Below, in pieces: positions 1 to 8,978 of a stretch of 64,000 nt of DNA. The position numbers and the translations under genes were made by a program. Every line of letters begins with the position of its first letter. Positions within the stretch are counted from its first letter, which is position 1. The stretch is from Methylobacter tundripaludum SV96. Its GTDB lineage: Bacteria > Pseudomonadota > Gammaproteobacteria > Methylococcales > Methylomonadaceae. The stretch is taken from assembly GCF_000190755.2 (NCBI RefSeq), contig NZ_JH109152.1, forward strand, positions 2,799,576 through 2,863,575, read 5' to 3'. The notes under the pieces are model-generated. The model was not told the origin of the DNA and did no database searches. It worked only from the letters and a program-made list of their open reading frames with translations.

Positions 1-1511
1 CCAGCAAAGGCGTGTTGCCTTCCCTGGAGTTGCTGGATCACCGCGATACCCGCGTAATCGGTTATTCGCAAAGCGAATTGGAAGACATGTCGCGCTTGGT
101 GGAAGAAATTCTGGCCGATTTTAATGTTGCTGTCACTGTTGTCGGCTTTCACCCGGGTCCCGTTATCACCCGTTTTGAATTGCAACCTGCGGCTGGCGTT
201 AAAGTCAGCCGCATCAGCACCCTGTCCAAAGATTTGGCCCGGGCATTGTCGGTTACCAGCGTTCGTATCGTTGAAATCATCCCCGGCAAATCCGTAGTCG
301 GCCTTGAAATTCCCAACCGGGAACGGGAAATGGTGACTTTGCGCGAGTTATTGATCTCTGCGCCGTTTGAAAAATCCAAATCCATGCTGACCCTGGCGAT
401 GGGCAAGGATATTTCCGGTACGCCGATGGTTGCCGATCTGGGCAAAATGCCCCATGCGCTGGTCGCAGGTACCACCGGTTCCGGTAAATCGGTCGCCATC
501 AACACCATGATTCTCAGTCTGCTTTATAAAGCGACGCCGGAACAGGTGCGCTTGATCATGATCGACCCGAAGATGCTGGAGTTATCGGTTTATGAAGGCA
601 TTCCGCATTTATTGACCCCCGTAGTAACCGATATGAAGGAAGCCAGCAACGCGTTACGCTGGGCGGTTGCCGAAATGGAAAGACGTTACAAGTTAATGTC
701 CAAAATGGGCGTCAGAAATCTTGCCGGATTTAACCAGTTGATAGAAGACGCGACCGCAAGAGGCGAGACCATCAGGGACCCGATGTTTCAAATGATCAAT
801 CCTCTGGAAGAAGGCGAAGAGTATCCCACCTTAAGCACCCTGCCCAGTATTGTCATCGTCATCGACGAATTAGCCGACATGATGATGATCGTCGGCAAAA
901 AGGTTGAAGAACTGATCGCCCGACTGGCGCAAAAAGCCCGTGCGGCCGGCATTCATTTGATTCTGGCCACGCAACGCCCATCGGTTGATGTATTGACCGG
1001 CCTGATCAAAGCCAACGTGCCAACCCGGATTTCATTCCAGGTGTCGTCGCGCATCGACTCGCGCACCATCCTTGATCAAGGCGGGGCAGAAACCCTGTTA
1101 GGCAACGGCGATATGCTGTTTTTGCCTTCAGGCACCAGTATTCCCATTCGTGCTCACGGCGCTTTTGTTGATGACCATGAAGTGCATCGCGTGGTTGAAT
1201 TTTTAAAACAAACCGCGCCGCCAAATTATCTTGAAGACATTACCCGTGAGCTTTCCGATTCCGGTGATGGCTACAGCATGAGCGGCGGTGGCGGTAATGG
1301 CGATTCCGAAACGGATGCCTTGTACGACGAAGCCGTGCAATTTGTCACTGAAACCCGTAAGGCCTCAATATCCAGCGTACAAAGACGCTTTAAGGTCGGC
1401 TACAACCGCGCCGCAACGATGATTGAAGACATGGAGGCGGCTGGCGTTGTCAGCTCTGCGGAAAGCAATGGTTCAAGAGTCGTGCTGGCGCCGCCACCGG
1501 TAAGAGATTAA
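1..1511 (+). CDS. ftsK: DNA translocase FtsK, C-terminal part (5' end outside window)
   Basis: ATP-driven double-stranded DNA pump at the division septum that moves chromosome termini apart and activates XerCD at dif. The reading frame is open from the first bases, so the N-terminal membrane domain and linker lie outside the window. Visible parts are the RecA-like motor with Walker A (GTTGSGKS, about position 470-490), Walker B ([12 protein letters not shown], about 850-890) and the ATQRPSVDV segment. A Gly-rich linker follows, then the C-terminal gamma winged helix ([14 protein letters not shown]) that reads KOPS sites. The frame ends at TAA 1509-1511. A tiny membrane-protein gene follows after 2 nt and may be cotranscribed. 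Identification is secure from motif order and length. Confidence 0.97.
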   Translation, partial: SKGVLPSLELLDHRDTRVIGYSQSELEDMSRLVEEILADFNVAVTVVGFHPGPVITRFELQPAAGVKVSRISTLSKDLARALSVTSVRIVEIIPGKSVVGLEIPNREREMVTLRELLISAPFEKSKSMLTLAMGKDISGTPMVADLGKMPHALVAGTTGSGKSVAINTMILSLLYKATPEQVRLIMIDPKMLELSVYEGIPHLLTPVVTDMKEASNALRWAVAEMERRYKLMSKMGVRNLAGFNQLIEDATARGETIRDPMFQMINPLEEGEEYPTLSTLPSIVIVIDELADMMMIVGKKVEELIARLAQKARAAGIHLILATQRPSVDVLTGLIKANVPTRISFQVSSRIDSRTILDQGGAETLLGNGDMLFLPSGTSIPIRAHGAFVDDHEVHRVVEFLKQTAPPNYLEDITRELSDSGDGYSMSGGGGNGDSETDALYDEAVQFVTETRKASISSVQRRFKVGYNRAATMIEDMEAAGVVSSAESNGSRVVLAPPPVRD

Positions 1512-1513
1512 CG

Positions 1514-1690
1514 ATGAACATTGCGTTAATCGGAGTCGCCATCGGGCTGATGGCGACTCTGGGCGGTATCGTTATTGTCAGACGCAATTCTCCTCAGCAA
1601 CCGATACCAGTCAAGGCCGTGCTTTTCGGGCTTTATTTCTGGGGGTTGGTGTTTTTACAGCTGGTTGTATTCGTGTTGTTCATGGGCTAA
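1514..1690 (+). CDS. Small two-helix membrane protein (58 aa)
   Basis: ATG at 1514 lies 2 nt after the ftsK stop and the frame ends at TAA 1688-1690. The product has two hydrophobic stretches, residues about 3-22 and 36-57, separated by a short basic and proline-containing loop (RRNSPQQPIPVK), so it should be a hairpin in the inner membrane. I recognise no family. The tight spacing suggests translational coupling to ftsK, so a septum-linked or neutral passenger role is possible, but function is unknown. The main support for a real gene is the clean amphipathic layout and the position. Confidence 0.6.
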   Translation: MNIALIGVAIGLMATLGGIVIVRRNSPQQPIPVKAVLFGLYFWGLVFLQLVVFVLFMG

Positions 1691-1750
1691 AGCATAGGCT
1701 GGTGTAATCAGTCCGGGCTTTAGACAAGGCTGTATGCACTAGGAAGTGCA

Positions 1751-1771
1751 GCCAAAAACGCCTCTTTTGGC
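1751..1771 (+). terminator. Possible weak terminator hairpin
   Basis: Arms GCCAAAA and TTTTGGC are separated by 7 nt and followed by a T-rich stretch (gcctattttt). It lies downstream of ftsK and the 58-aa gene and before the CBS gene. The stem is AT-rich, so termination is only a guess. Confidence 0.3.
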
Positions 1772-1877
1772 GCCTATTTTTACTTACTAGAGATTGCGCT
1801 CAACAAGAGTGCGGCGGATAACGGTGTGGCAAGGTCAATGCCCACATCTTCCTGGTTTTACGTTAGGCGTTAATGCT

Positions 1878-2264
1878 ATGGATAAACCAATATCATTGCT
1901 AATGAATAAGCACATTACGACCGTAGATATTAACGATACTATCGACCAGGTTGAAAAGATAATGGATTCGCACAAATCAACGTGTGCGTTGGTTATCGGT
2001 TCGGATCAGAGTTGTTTCGGTGTAATCAGTTATCCAGATATTGTACATTTCCATGAAAGGGGAAAAAATCCAAAAACCGAGCGGGCATGGGAGTTGTGTA
2101 CGCATAAGGTTATTGAAGTAAGCCCGGAGACATCTGCCAGCGAAACGGCTAAGTTAATGTTAAAGCATAAAATCAACCACATCGTCATAACAGAAAATAA
2201 AATAATAAAAGGCATCGTCTCATCAATTGATTTTGTAGGGGAGTACTTGAAACAAAATGTTTAA
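1878..2264 (+). CDS. CBS-domain pair protein
   Basis: A 128-aa soluble protein made almost entirely of two tandem CBS motifs. The first (about residues 5-65) begins with DKPISLLMNKHITTVDINDTI. The second (about 70-128) contains TSASETAKLMLKHKINHIVI. Such stand-alone Bateman modules usually sense adenine nucleotides or S-adenosyl compounds and act on a partner. I prefer the ATG at 1878 over an upstream TTG at 1794 because the added 28 residues are not CBS-like. It is monocistronic, with about 190 nt upstream and 220 nt downstream free of genes. The partner is unknown. Confidence 0.8.
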   Translation: MDKPISLLMNKHITTVDINDTIDQVEKIMDSHKSTCALVIGSDQSCFGVISYPDIVHFHERGKNPKTERAWELCTHKVIEVSPETSASETAKLMLKHKINHIVITENKIIKGIVSSIDFVGEYLKQNV

Positions 2265-2433
2265 CAGGTCGTTCAATAGTCTACTTACGCCCTGGAAGGC
2301 TTTGTTGGAATCATAGCGACGGTTTCGATGAGGTAAAAAATAAAATCGTCTGGAAAAGACGGCAGTAAGTTTTTGCAAGGATAAGGCTTACATATATGAG
2401 GAAGAATAAACATTACCCGGGCTTTTAGGTTTG

Positions 2434-2461
2434 TTGACAATAGCCCGATGAGCTGATACTT
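2434..2461 (+). promoter_or_regulatory. Sigma70-type promoter of hrcA
   Basis: A perfect -35 TTGACA at 2434-2439 is followed after 15-16 nt by GATACT/ATACTT at about 2455-2461. The CIRCE operator starts 8 nt further on, so HrcA bound there would overlap the transcription start. Reading of the hexamers is by eye. Confidence 0.6.
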
Positions 2462-2468
2462 TGCCTCG

Positions 2469-2495
2469 CTGGCACTCGTCTTAATGGAGTGCTAA
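2469..2495. promoter_or_regulatory. CIRCE operator (HrcA binding site)
   Basis: The sequence CTGGCACTC, nine nucleotides, GAGTGCTAA matches the CIRCE consensus TTAGCACTC-N9-GAGTGCTAA at 16 of 18 arm positions, with a perfect right arm. It sits between the hrcA promoter and the hrcA coding region, as expected for autorepression. No second CIRCE is visible before grpE or dnaK. Confidence 0.93.
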
Positions 2496-2515
2496 ATTTG
2501 GTTGCAGAGGTTGGT

Positions 2516-3634
2516 GTGGGTAATACGCAGTTTTTAAATGAGCGGTCGTTACAGCTATTGAAAACGCTGGTCGAGCGTTATATCAGTGATGGTCAGCCGG
2601 TGGGTTCGCGGGCTTTATCAAAAGATTCGGATTTAAATTTAAGTCCGGCCACTATTCGCAATGTCATGGCTGACCTGGAAGACCTGGGGCTGGTACATTC
2701 ACCGCATACTTCGGCAGGGCGGGTGCCTACGGTTAGCGGCTATCGCTTGTTTGTCGATACCTTGTTGACGGTTAAGCCGATGGAGTCGAAAGACTTAACC
2801 CGGCTGCACCAAGGCTTGTCGTTGAACGAGGACAGCAGCGATATGATCGGCGCTGCCTCGCGCCTGCTGTCGGAATTAACGCAAATGGCCGGGGTAGTGA
2901 CCTTGCCCAAAAGAGAGCTGGTCTGTTTACGGCATATCGAATTTCTGTCTTTATCTCACACCCGCGTATTGGTCATTTTTGTTACCAATGAGCAGGAAGT
3001 CCATAACAAAATCATCCATACCTCCAAAGTATTCAGTCCCGCCGAGTTACAGCAGGCGGCCAATTACTTGAATTCAATTTATTCCGGCCGCAGTCTTGAT
3101 GCGGTGCGAAAAGCCGTTTTAAAAGAATTGCAGGAAGATCAGGAACGCATGACAAATCTGTCTGGAACAGATTTGCATTTACCCGAAGGGTGTCGGGCAG
3201 GAAAGCCCGACATGAACCAAGGCATGCTGGATGCGGTAAAAATGGCGCAACTGGCGTTCGATCAGGACAATAAAAAAGATGATTACGTGCTGACCGGAGA
3301 AACCAATTTAATGGGTTTTTCCGAGTTGTCGGATATGGAACGGCTAAAAAACCTGTTTGAAGCGTTCAGCCAAAAGCAGGGCGTTATTCATTTGCTGGAT
3401 CAATGCATGAAAGCCGACGGCGTGCAGATATTCATCGGCGAAGAGTCCGGTTACCGGGCTTTCGATCATTGCAGCCTGGTGACCTCATCGTACTCGGTTA
3501 GCGACGAAGTGGTTGGGGTATTGGGCGTCATCGGGCCGACGCGCATGGCCTATGAAAAAATTATTCCTTTTGTCGACGTTACGGCAAAATTGTTGGGCGC
3601 CGCCTTGAATCCAAAATCAACGACCCCACTATAA
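2516..3634 (+). CDS. hrcA: Heat-inducible transcription repressor HrcA
   Basis: Repressor that binds CIRCE and, by known HrcA biology, senses heat through GroEL availability. The N-terminal winged helix is clear (LLKTLVERYISDGQPVGSRA, then SPATIRNVMADLEDLGLV and the HTSAGRVPT turn). A GAF-like domain follows, ending in VVGVLGVIGPTRMAYEKIIP. I favour GTG 2516 as start because AGAGG sits 5 nt upstream. GTG 2489 would lie inside CIRCE and TTG 2498 is an alternative. The segment SGTDLHLPEGCRAGKPD, encoded at about 3160-3211, looks like an insertion between conserved helices and coincides with two perfect hairpins in the DNA. First gene of the heat-shock cluster with grpE, dnaK and dnaJ. Confidence 0.93.
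   Translation: MGNTQFLNERSLQLLKTLVERYISDGQPVGSRALSKDSDLNLSPATIRNVMADLEDLGLVHSPHTSAGRVPTVSGYRLFVDTLLTVKPMESKDLTRLHQGLSLNEDSSDMIGAASRLLSELTQMAGVVTLPKRELVCLRHIEFLSLSHTRVLVIFVTNEQEVHNKIIHTSKVFSPAELQQAANYLNSIYSGRSLDAVRKAVLKELQEDQERMTNLSGTDLHLPEGCRAGKPDMNQGMLDAVKMAQLAFDQDNKKDDYVLTGETNLMGFSELSDMERLKNLFEAFSQKQGVIHLLDQCMKADGVQIFIGEESGYRAFDHCSLVTSSYSVSDEVVGVLGVIGPTRMAYEKIIPFVDVTAKLLGAALNPKSTTPL
3153..3212. repeat. Two palindromes inserted in frame within hrcA
   Basis: Hairpin 1 has arms CAAATCTG (3153-3160) and CAGATTTG (3168-3175) with a 7-nt loop. Hairpin 2 has arms TGTCGGGC (3191-3198) and GCCCGACA (3205-3212) with a 6-nt loop. The second resembles intergenic GTCGGG/CCCGAC palindromes at 8532-8557 and 55830-55845. 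The reading frame of hrcA stays open through both. Confidence 0.7.
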
Positions 3635-3667
3635 AATAACGCAACTATTCAGCAGTTTTGAAAAATG

Positions 3668-3694
3668 GAACGCCTACTTTTGGCATCGGCGTTC
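3668..3694 (+). terminator. Hairpin in the hrcA-grpE gap
   Basis: Arms GAACGCC (3668-3674) and GGCGTTC (3688-3694) enclose 13 nt and are followed by a mixed T-rich run without a clean U tract. It may attenuate read-through or set transcript ends between hrcA and grpE. There is no strong evidence for full termination. Confidence 0.4.
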
Positions 3695-3748
3695 TATTGT
3701 ATTGGGTGCTGAGTCACATTAATTTTAAATATTAAGGAGCTATAAATA

Positions 3749-4360
3749 ATGAGTACTGATCAGGAAGCGCCTGAATCTCAGGTTAAAGCTGAAAACGGAA
3801 CGGCTAATGAACAGCCGCATACCGAGTTAGCCGAGCACGAGCTTACGATTGAGGAGTTACAGCAGGCCTTGGCCCAAGCTGAGCACAAAGCTCAGGAGAA
3901 CTGGGACAAAGCGGTTCGCGCACAGGCGGAAATGGAAAACCTGAAAAGAAGAACGCAAAAAGATCTGGAAGATGCGCACAAATTTGCGCTGACAGGCTTT
4001 GCGAAAGAATTATTGCCGGTATTAGACAGTCTGGTGTTAGGTTTGCAGGCTGCGACAGGCGATAGCGAGGAAGTGAAAAAATTCCGTGAAGGCAGCGAAT
4101 TAACGATTAAACAGTTCGAATCAGTATTTGCAAAATTCAAAATTGAAACGATTGATCCGATCGGCCAGCCGTTTAATGCCGAACAGCATCAGGCCATGGC
4201 CATGCAGGCCGTAGACGGCGTAGAGCCGAATACGGTGGTTAACGTTTTCCAAAAAGGTTATATGTTGAACGGACGCTTACTCCGTCCCGCCATGGTTTTG
4301 GTTGCCAAAGCAGCCGAAAAAAAGCCGACAGATACTCCTAGCATCGATGAACAGGCTTGA
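3749..4360 (+). CDS. grpE: Nucleotide exchange factor GrpE
   Basis: Dimeric cochaperone that releases ADP from DnaK. The 203-aa product has an acidic, Gln-rich N-terminus, a long coiled coil (about residues 30-100, EELQQALAQAEHKAQ through AEMENLKRRTQKDLEDAHKFA) and a C-terminal beta domain (about 130-190) with FNAEQHQAMAMQ and GYMLNGRLLRPAMV. Start ATG 3749 has AAGGAG upstream. It follows hrcA by 114 nt and precedes dnaK by 71 nt. Its last codons carry the -35 element of a heat-shock promoter for dnaK. Confidence 0.97.
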   Translation: MSTDQEAPESQVKAENGTANEQPHTELAEHELTIEELQQALAQAEHKAQENWDKAVRAQAEMENLKRRTQKDLEDAHKFALTGFAKELLPVLDSLVLGLQAATGDSEEVKKFREGSELTIKQFESVFAKFKIETIDPIGQPFNAEQHQAMAMQAVDGVEPNTVVNVFQKGYMLNGRLLRPAMVLVAKAAEKKPTDTPSIDEQA

Positions 4361-4383
4361 AATTAAACAAAGCAGCCTCATAT
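4356..4383 (+). promoter_or_regulatory. Sigma32 (RpoH)-type promoter for dnaK
   Basis: CTTGAAA (4356-4362), 13 nt, then CCTCATAT (4376-4383) matches the RpoH consensus CTTGAAA-N11-16-CCCCATNT with one mismatch in the -10 element. The -35 overlaps the grpE stop codon. It lies about 50 nt before the dnaK ATG. Confidence 0.75.
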
Positions 4384-4431
4384 TTGTAACAACTTTTACT
4401 TTTTTAAATAAATTCAGGTCTGGAGAATTCA

Positions 4432-6366
4432 ATGGCTAAAATAATCGGCATAGATTTAGGAACCACAAACTCGTGTGTTGCGGTATTGGAAAACGGCGTC
4501 GCAAGAGTAATTGAAAACAGCGAAGGTGCGCGCACTACGCCTTCCATTATCGCTTTTACCAGCGACGATGAAGTGTTGGTAGGTCAATCGGCGAAACGTC
4601 AGGCCGTTACTAACCCAAAAAATACCGTATTTGCGATCAAACGTTTGATCGGTCGCCGTTTTAAAGACGATGTCGTACAAAAAGACATCAAAATGGTGCC
4701 TTATAAAATCGTCGAAGCTGAAAACGGCGATGCCTGGGTTGAAGTTCATGGCAAAAAAATGGCGGCTCCCGAAATTTCAGCACGTATTTTGATGAAGTTG
4801 AAAAAAGACGCCGAAGCCTATTTAGGCGAAGAAGTCACCGAAGCGGTCATTACCGTACCGGCTTATTTTAACGACTCGCAACGCCAAGCGACCAAAGACG
4901 CCGGTCGTATTGCCGGACTTGAAGTTAAACGTATTATCAATGAGCCGACGGCGTCAGCATTGGCTTTCGGCATGGATAAGCCTAAAGGCGACACCAAAAT
5001 TGCAGTCTATGACCTGGGTGGCGGTACCTTCGATATTTCCATTATTGAAATTGCCGAAATAGAAGGCGAGCATCAGTTCGAAGTGTTATCGACCAACGGC
5101 GATACCTTCCTGGGCGGCGAAGATTTCGACTCAAGAATCATTGAATTTTTGGCCTCAGAATTCAAAAAGGAAAGCGGCGTTGACGTTCATAACGATCCGT
5201 TGGCCTTGCAGCGTTTGAAAGAAGCGGCGGAAAAAGCCAAGATCGAATTGTCTTCAAGCCAGCAAACCGACGTGAATCTGCCTTACATTACCGCAGATGC
5301 CTCAGGTCCCAAGCATTTAAACGTTAAATTGACCCGCGCCAAACTGGAATCGCTGGTTGAAGAGCTGATTAACCGCACTAAAGGCCCTTGCGAAATGGCG
5401 CTGAAAGACGCGAAGTTAAAGGCATCGGATATTAATGACGTGATTTTGGTAGGCGGTCAAACCCGTATGCCGAAAGTACAGGAAATGGTAAAAGCCATTT
5501 TCGGCAAAGAACCGCGTAAAGACGTTAACCCTGACGAAGCGGTCGCTTTAGGCGCGGCGATCCAGGCGGGTGTTTTGGCGGGCGACGTTAAAGACGTGTT
5601 GTTGCTGGATGTTATCCCGTTATCGCTGGGTATCGAGACAATGGGCGGTATCATGACCAAGCTGATCGAGAAAAACACCACGATCCCGACCAATGCATCG
5701 CAAGTGTTCTCTACCGCGGACGACAATCAAACGGCAGTGACAGTTCATGTATTGCAAGGTGAGCGCGAAAAAGCGGCGGCGAATAAATCGCTGGGACGTT
5801 TTGATCTGGCCGATATTCCGCCAGCACCGCGCGGCATTCCGCAAATTGAAGTTGCATTCGACATTGATGCCAACGGTATTTTGAACGTGTCGGCCAAAGA
5901 CAAGGCGACCGGCAAAAAACAATCGATTGTTATCAAAGCCTCCAGCGGTTTATCGGATGATGAAGTTGAACGCATGATTAAAGATGCCGAAGCACATGCT
6001 GATGAGGACCGTAAACTGACAGAATTGGTTCACGCTCGCAACCATGCGGACGGCATGATTCACGCGACTGAAAAATCACTGAAAGAATTGGGTGATCAAG
6101 TCGGCGCTGATGAAAAAACCAGCATTGAGCATGCGATTGAGGCACTGAAAGCCGCAGTTAAAGGTGATGATAAAGCGGAAATTGAAGCCAAAACGAATGA
6201 CTTAACCGAGTTGTCCGGTAAGCTGGCCGAACGCGTTTATGCACAAAAATCGGCGTCTGAAGGTGAAGCGTCCGGCGCTCATGCTTCTTCAGAGCATCAT
6301 GCTGCGGCGGATGACGGTGTTGTCGATGCCGAGTTTGAAGAAGTTAAAGATGACGATAAGAAGTAA
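4432..6366 (+). CDS. dnaK: Chaperone Hsp70, DnaK
   Basis: ATP-dependent cytoplasmic foldase working with DnaJ and GrpE. The 644-aa length is typical. The nucleotide-binding domain starts with [14 protein letters not shown] and contains [29 protein letters not shown] and [14 protein letters not shown]. The linker [13 protein letters not shown] leads into the substrate-binding beta domain, a helical lid and the acidic tail ([13 protein letters not shown]). ATG 4432 follows a GGAG-type ribosome site. A sigma32-like promoter precedes it, so dnaK can be induced apart from the CIRCE-controlled hrcA transcript. Confidence 0.99.
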   Translation: MAKIIGIDLGTTNSCVAVLENGVARVIENSEGARTTPSIIAFTSDDEVLVGQSAKRQAVTNPKNTVFAIKRLIGRRFKDDVVQKDIKMVPYKIVEAENGDAWVEVHGKKMAAPEISARILMKLKKDAEAYLGEEVTEAVITVPAYFNDSQRQATKDAGRIAGLEVKRIINEPTASALAFGMDKPKGDTKIAVYDLGGGTFDISIIEIAEIEGEHQFEVLSTNGDTFLGGEDFDSRIIEFLASEFKKESGVDVHNDPLALQRLKEAAEKAKIELSSSQQTDVNLPYITADASGPKHLNVKLTRAKLESLVEELINRTKGPCEMALKDAKLKASDINDVILVGGQTRMPKVQEMVKAIFGKEPRKDVNPDEAVALGAAIQAGVLAGDVKDVLLLDVIPLSLGIETMGGIMTKLIEKNTTIPTNASQVFSTADDNQTAVTVHVLQGEREKAAANKSLGRFDLADIPPAPRGIPQIEVAFDIDANGILNVSAKDKATGKKQSIVIKASSGLSDDEVERMIKDAEAHADEDRKLTELVHARNHADGMIHATEKSLKELGDQVGADEKTSIEHAIEALKAAVKGDDKAEIEAKTNDLTELSGKLAERVYAQKSASEGEASGAHASSEHHAAADDGVVDAEFEEVKDDDKK

Positions 6367-6376
6367 AATGTAGGTC

Positions 6377-6393
6377 GGGGGTAGCTTACCCCC
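6377..6393. repeat. GGGGGTA/TACCCCC palindrome after dnaK
   Basis: A 7-bp perfect stem with a 3-nt loop, preceded by GTAGGTC, so it looks like a shortened member of the GTAGG-type palindromes seen at 8532 and 28246. It may act as a dnaK 3' end. Confidence 0.5.
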
Positions 6394-6415
6394 TATGCAT
6401 TAACTTAAGGCATAA

Positions 6416-6482
6416 AACCACGAAGAACACGAAGCTCGCGAAGAAAAAAACTTCGTGTCCCTTCGTGTTCTTTTTGCGGTTT
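6416..6482. repeat. CACGAAG-family inverted repeat
   Basis: The left arm begins ACCACGAAGAACACGAAG. The right arm runs CTTCGTGTCCCTTCGTGTTC. It is an imperfect copy of the element seen at 29656-29722 and at the ends of 36104-36237. It fills most of the 201-nt dnaK-dnaJ gap. Confidence 0.7.
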
Positions 6483-6567
6483 AGTAACCTGTCTCTTATC
6501 CTCTTTACGAGTATCTCGGACAAAATCAGATGATAATCACCAAAATCCAACAATAGACTATTGAACC

Positions 6568-7698
6568 ATGGCAAAAGAAGATTTTTACAAGCTTCTCGGT
6601 GTAGACAGAAACGCCAGTGATGCAGAAATTAAGAAAAGCTATCGCAGCAAGGCGATGAAGCATCATCCGGATAGGAATAAAGACAATCCGGTGGAAGCTG
6701 AGGCCAAGTTTAAGCAGATTAAAGAAGCTTACGAAGTGTTATCAGATCCTAAAAAGCGTTCCGCTTATGACCAGTTCGGCCATGCCGGAATTGATCCTTC
6801 GATGGGCGGCGGACGTTCCAGCGGTTTCGGCGGAGCTGAAAGTTTCAGCGATATTTTCGGCGATATTTTTGGCGGAGGAAGACAACAACAGCGAAGCAAC
6901 GTTCAGCGCGGCTCGGACCTGCGTTACAACCTGGAATTAACGCTTGAAGAAGCCGTATTCGGCACCGATGCCAAAATCCGCGTGCCGGTGCTGGTCGCCT
7001 GCGGCGAGTGTAGCGGTTCCGGCGCCAAAAAAGGTTCAAGTCCCGTTATCTGTTCAACGTGTCACGGTCACGGCCAAGTCAGGATGCAACAGGGATTCTT
7101 TTCGGTTCAACAAACCTGTCCAACCTGCCGCGGTACGGGCAAACAGATCAAAGACCCTTGCGGCGCGTGTTACGGTCAGGGGCGAGTCCAGGAAAATAAA
7201 ACTCTGTCGGCAAAAATCCCGGCGGGTGTCGATACCGGCGATCGCATACGTCTGGCCGGAGAAGGCGAAGCCGGAGAGTTCGGCGGCCCGGCAGGCGATC
7301 TTTACGTTCAGGTTCAGGTAAAAGATCATCAGATTTTTACCCGCGACGGCGCGAATTTATATTGCGAAGTGCCGATCAGTTTTCCTACCGCCTGTTTGGG
7401 CGGCGAGTTGGAAGTGCCGACCTTGAATGGCAAAGTGCTGTTGAAAATCCCTGCCGAAACGCAAACCGGAAAATTATTCAGGCTGCGCGGAAAAGGCGTC
7501 AAGCCGGTCAGAGGCGGTCCGGTTGGCGATTTACTGTGTAAAGTGCAGGTTGAAACACCCGTGCATCTGACCAAAGAACAAAAAGCCTTGGTTGAGCAGC
7601 TCAGCGAATCCCTATCCGGCGGCGGTAAACACCACAGTCCGCAAGAGTCTTCATGGACTGACGGCGTAAAAAGCTTTTTCGATAAACTAACAGGATAA
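6568..7698 (+). CDS. dnaJ: Chaperone Hsp40, DnaJ
   Basis: Cochaperone that delivers clients to DnaK and stimulates its ATPase. The 376-aa protein has the J domain with the HPD motif ([12 protein letters not shown], about residues 30-40) and a Gly/Phe-rich linker (70-110). Four zinc-binding CXXCXGXG repeats follow ([32 protein letters not shown], about 145-215), then the C-terminal peptide-binding beta domains. It is a class I DnaJ with all cysteines present. The dapB start is only 3 nt after its stop, so the two are probably translated from one message. Confidence 0.98.
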   Translation: MAKEDFYKLLGVDRNASDAEIKKSYRSKAMKHHPDRNKDNPVEAEAKFKQIKEAYEVLSDPKKRSAYDQFGHAGIDPSMGGGRSSGFGGAESFSDIFGDIFGGGRQQQRSNVQRGSDLRYNLELTLEEAVFGTDAKIRVPVLVACGECSGSGAKKGSSPVICSTCHGHGQVRMQQGFFSVQQTCPTCRGTGKQIKDPCGACYGQGRVQENKTLSAKIPAGVDTGDRIRLAGEGEAGEFGGPAGDLYVQVQVKDHQIFTRDGANLYCEVPISFPTACLGGELEVPTLNGKVLLKIPAETQTGKLFRLRGKGVKPVRGGPVGDLLCKVQVETPVHLTKEQKALVEQLSESLSGGGKHHSPQESSWTDGVKSFFDKLTG

Positions 7699-8505
<807 letters not shown>

Positions 8506-8531
8506 AGATCAAAGATCGGTCGTAGTCGTAG

Positions 8532-8557
8532 GTCGGGTTAGCGTAGCGTAACCCGAC
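8532..8557. repeat. REP-like palindrome GTCGGGTTA/TAACCCGAC
   Basis: Perfect 9-bp arms with an 8-nt loop (GCGTAGCG), preceded by GTAG, 27 nt after the dapB stop. It belongs to the GTAGG(T)CGGG-type set and may terminate dapB transcripts. The rest of 8558-8978 holds only the small minus-strand gene. Confidence 0.65.
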
Positions 8558-8648
8558 ATATCGAAGAGAAAAATGTCCGGCATAAATAGCAGTCCGATCT
8601 TCATAGCTACCCGACAACATGCTTTATTCGAGGCTATATGGTTATATG

Positions 8649-8849
8649 TTACTTCTCAGACAATAATGCCATTGCCTTTTCGCTGTTAATCCAATATTTC
8701 CCGTTATTCATAAGCTTGATCTGCTCCAGCATAAGAAATATATCCTGGCATTGTAGATTTGGGTCTGAACGGACAACGCAAGTTTTGTACTCCAAAAAAC
8801 ATTGATGCCGGAGTTCAACGCTTGCTTTGCAGCTTAAATAACCGGCCAT
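8649..8849 (-). CDS. Small twin-CX9C protein (66 aa), function unknown
   Basis: The frame from ATG 8849 (or TTG 8855) to TAA 8649 encodes a soluble, helix-prone 66-aa protein without signal peptide. Counted from the ATG, cysteines lie at residues 7, 17, 24 and 34, giving CX9C, six residues, CX9C. This exact twin CX9C spacing is the hallmark of eukaryotic CHCH proteins of the mitochondrial intermembrane space such as those of cytochrome oxidase assembly. No clear Shine-Dalgarno is visible, which lowers confidence. It lies alone in the dapB-sbcD gap, opposite to both neighbours. Metal binding through paired thiols is a possibility but is inference. Confidence 0.5.
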   Translation of the reverse strand: MAGYLSCKASVELRHQCFLEYKTCVVRSDPNLQCQDIFLMLEQIKLMNNGKYWINSEKAMALLSEK

Positions 8850-8978
8850 CGTCAAGGTTTCTCACGATAAGGCTTCCCGAACATTGGAGCAATCTTGCCG
8901 GTTAAAAAGATTGATCCGCTACAGACAGCTTTTCTTTGTTATATTGCTTACCATTAAACCCTTTAAAACAGGCAACCA

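Noticed and set aside
1794-1877. Upstream TTG start for the CBS protein
   Set aside because: The extra 28 residues have no similarity to CBS domains and lack a ribosome site. ATG 1878 gives the usual domain start.
4361-4431. Second CIRCE element before dnaK
   Set aside because: No GCACTC/GAGTGC pair is present. The gap instead fits a sigma32-type promoter.
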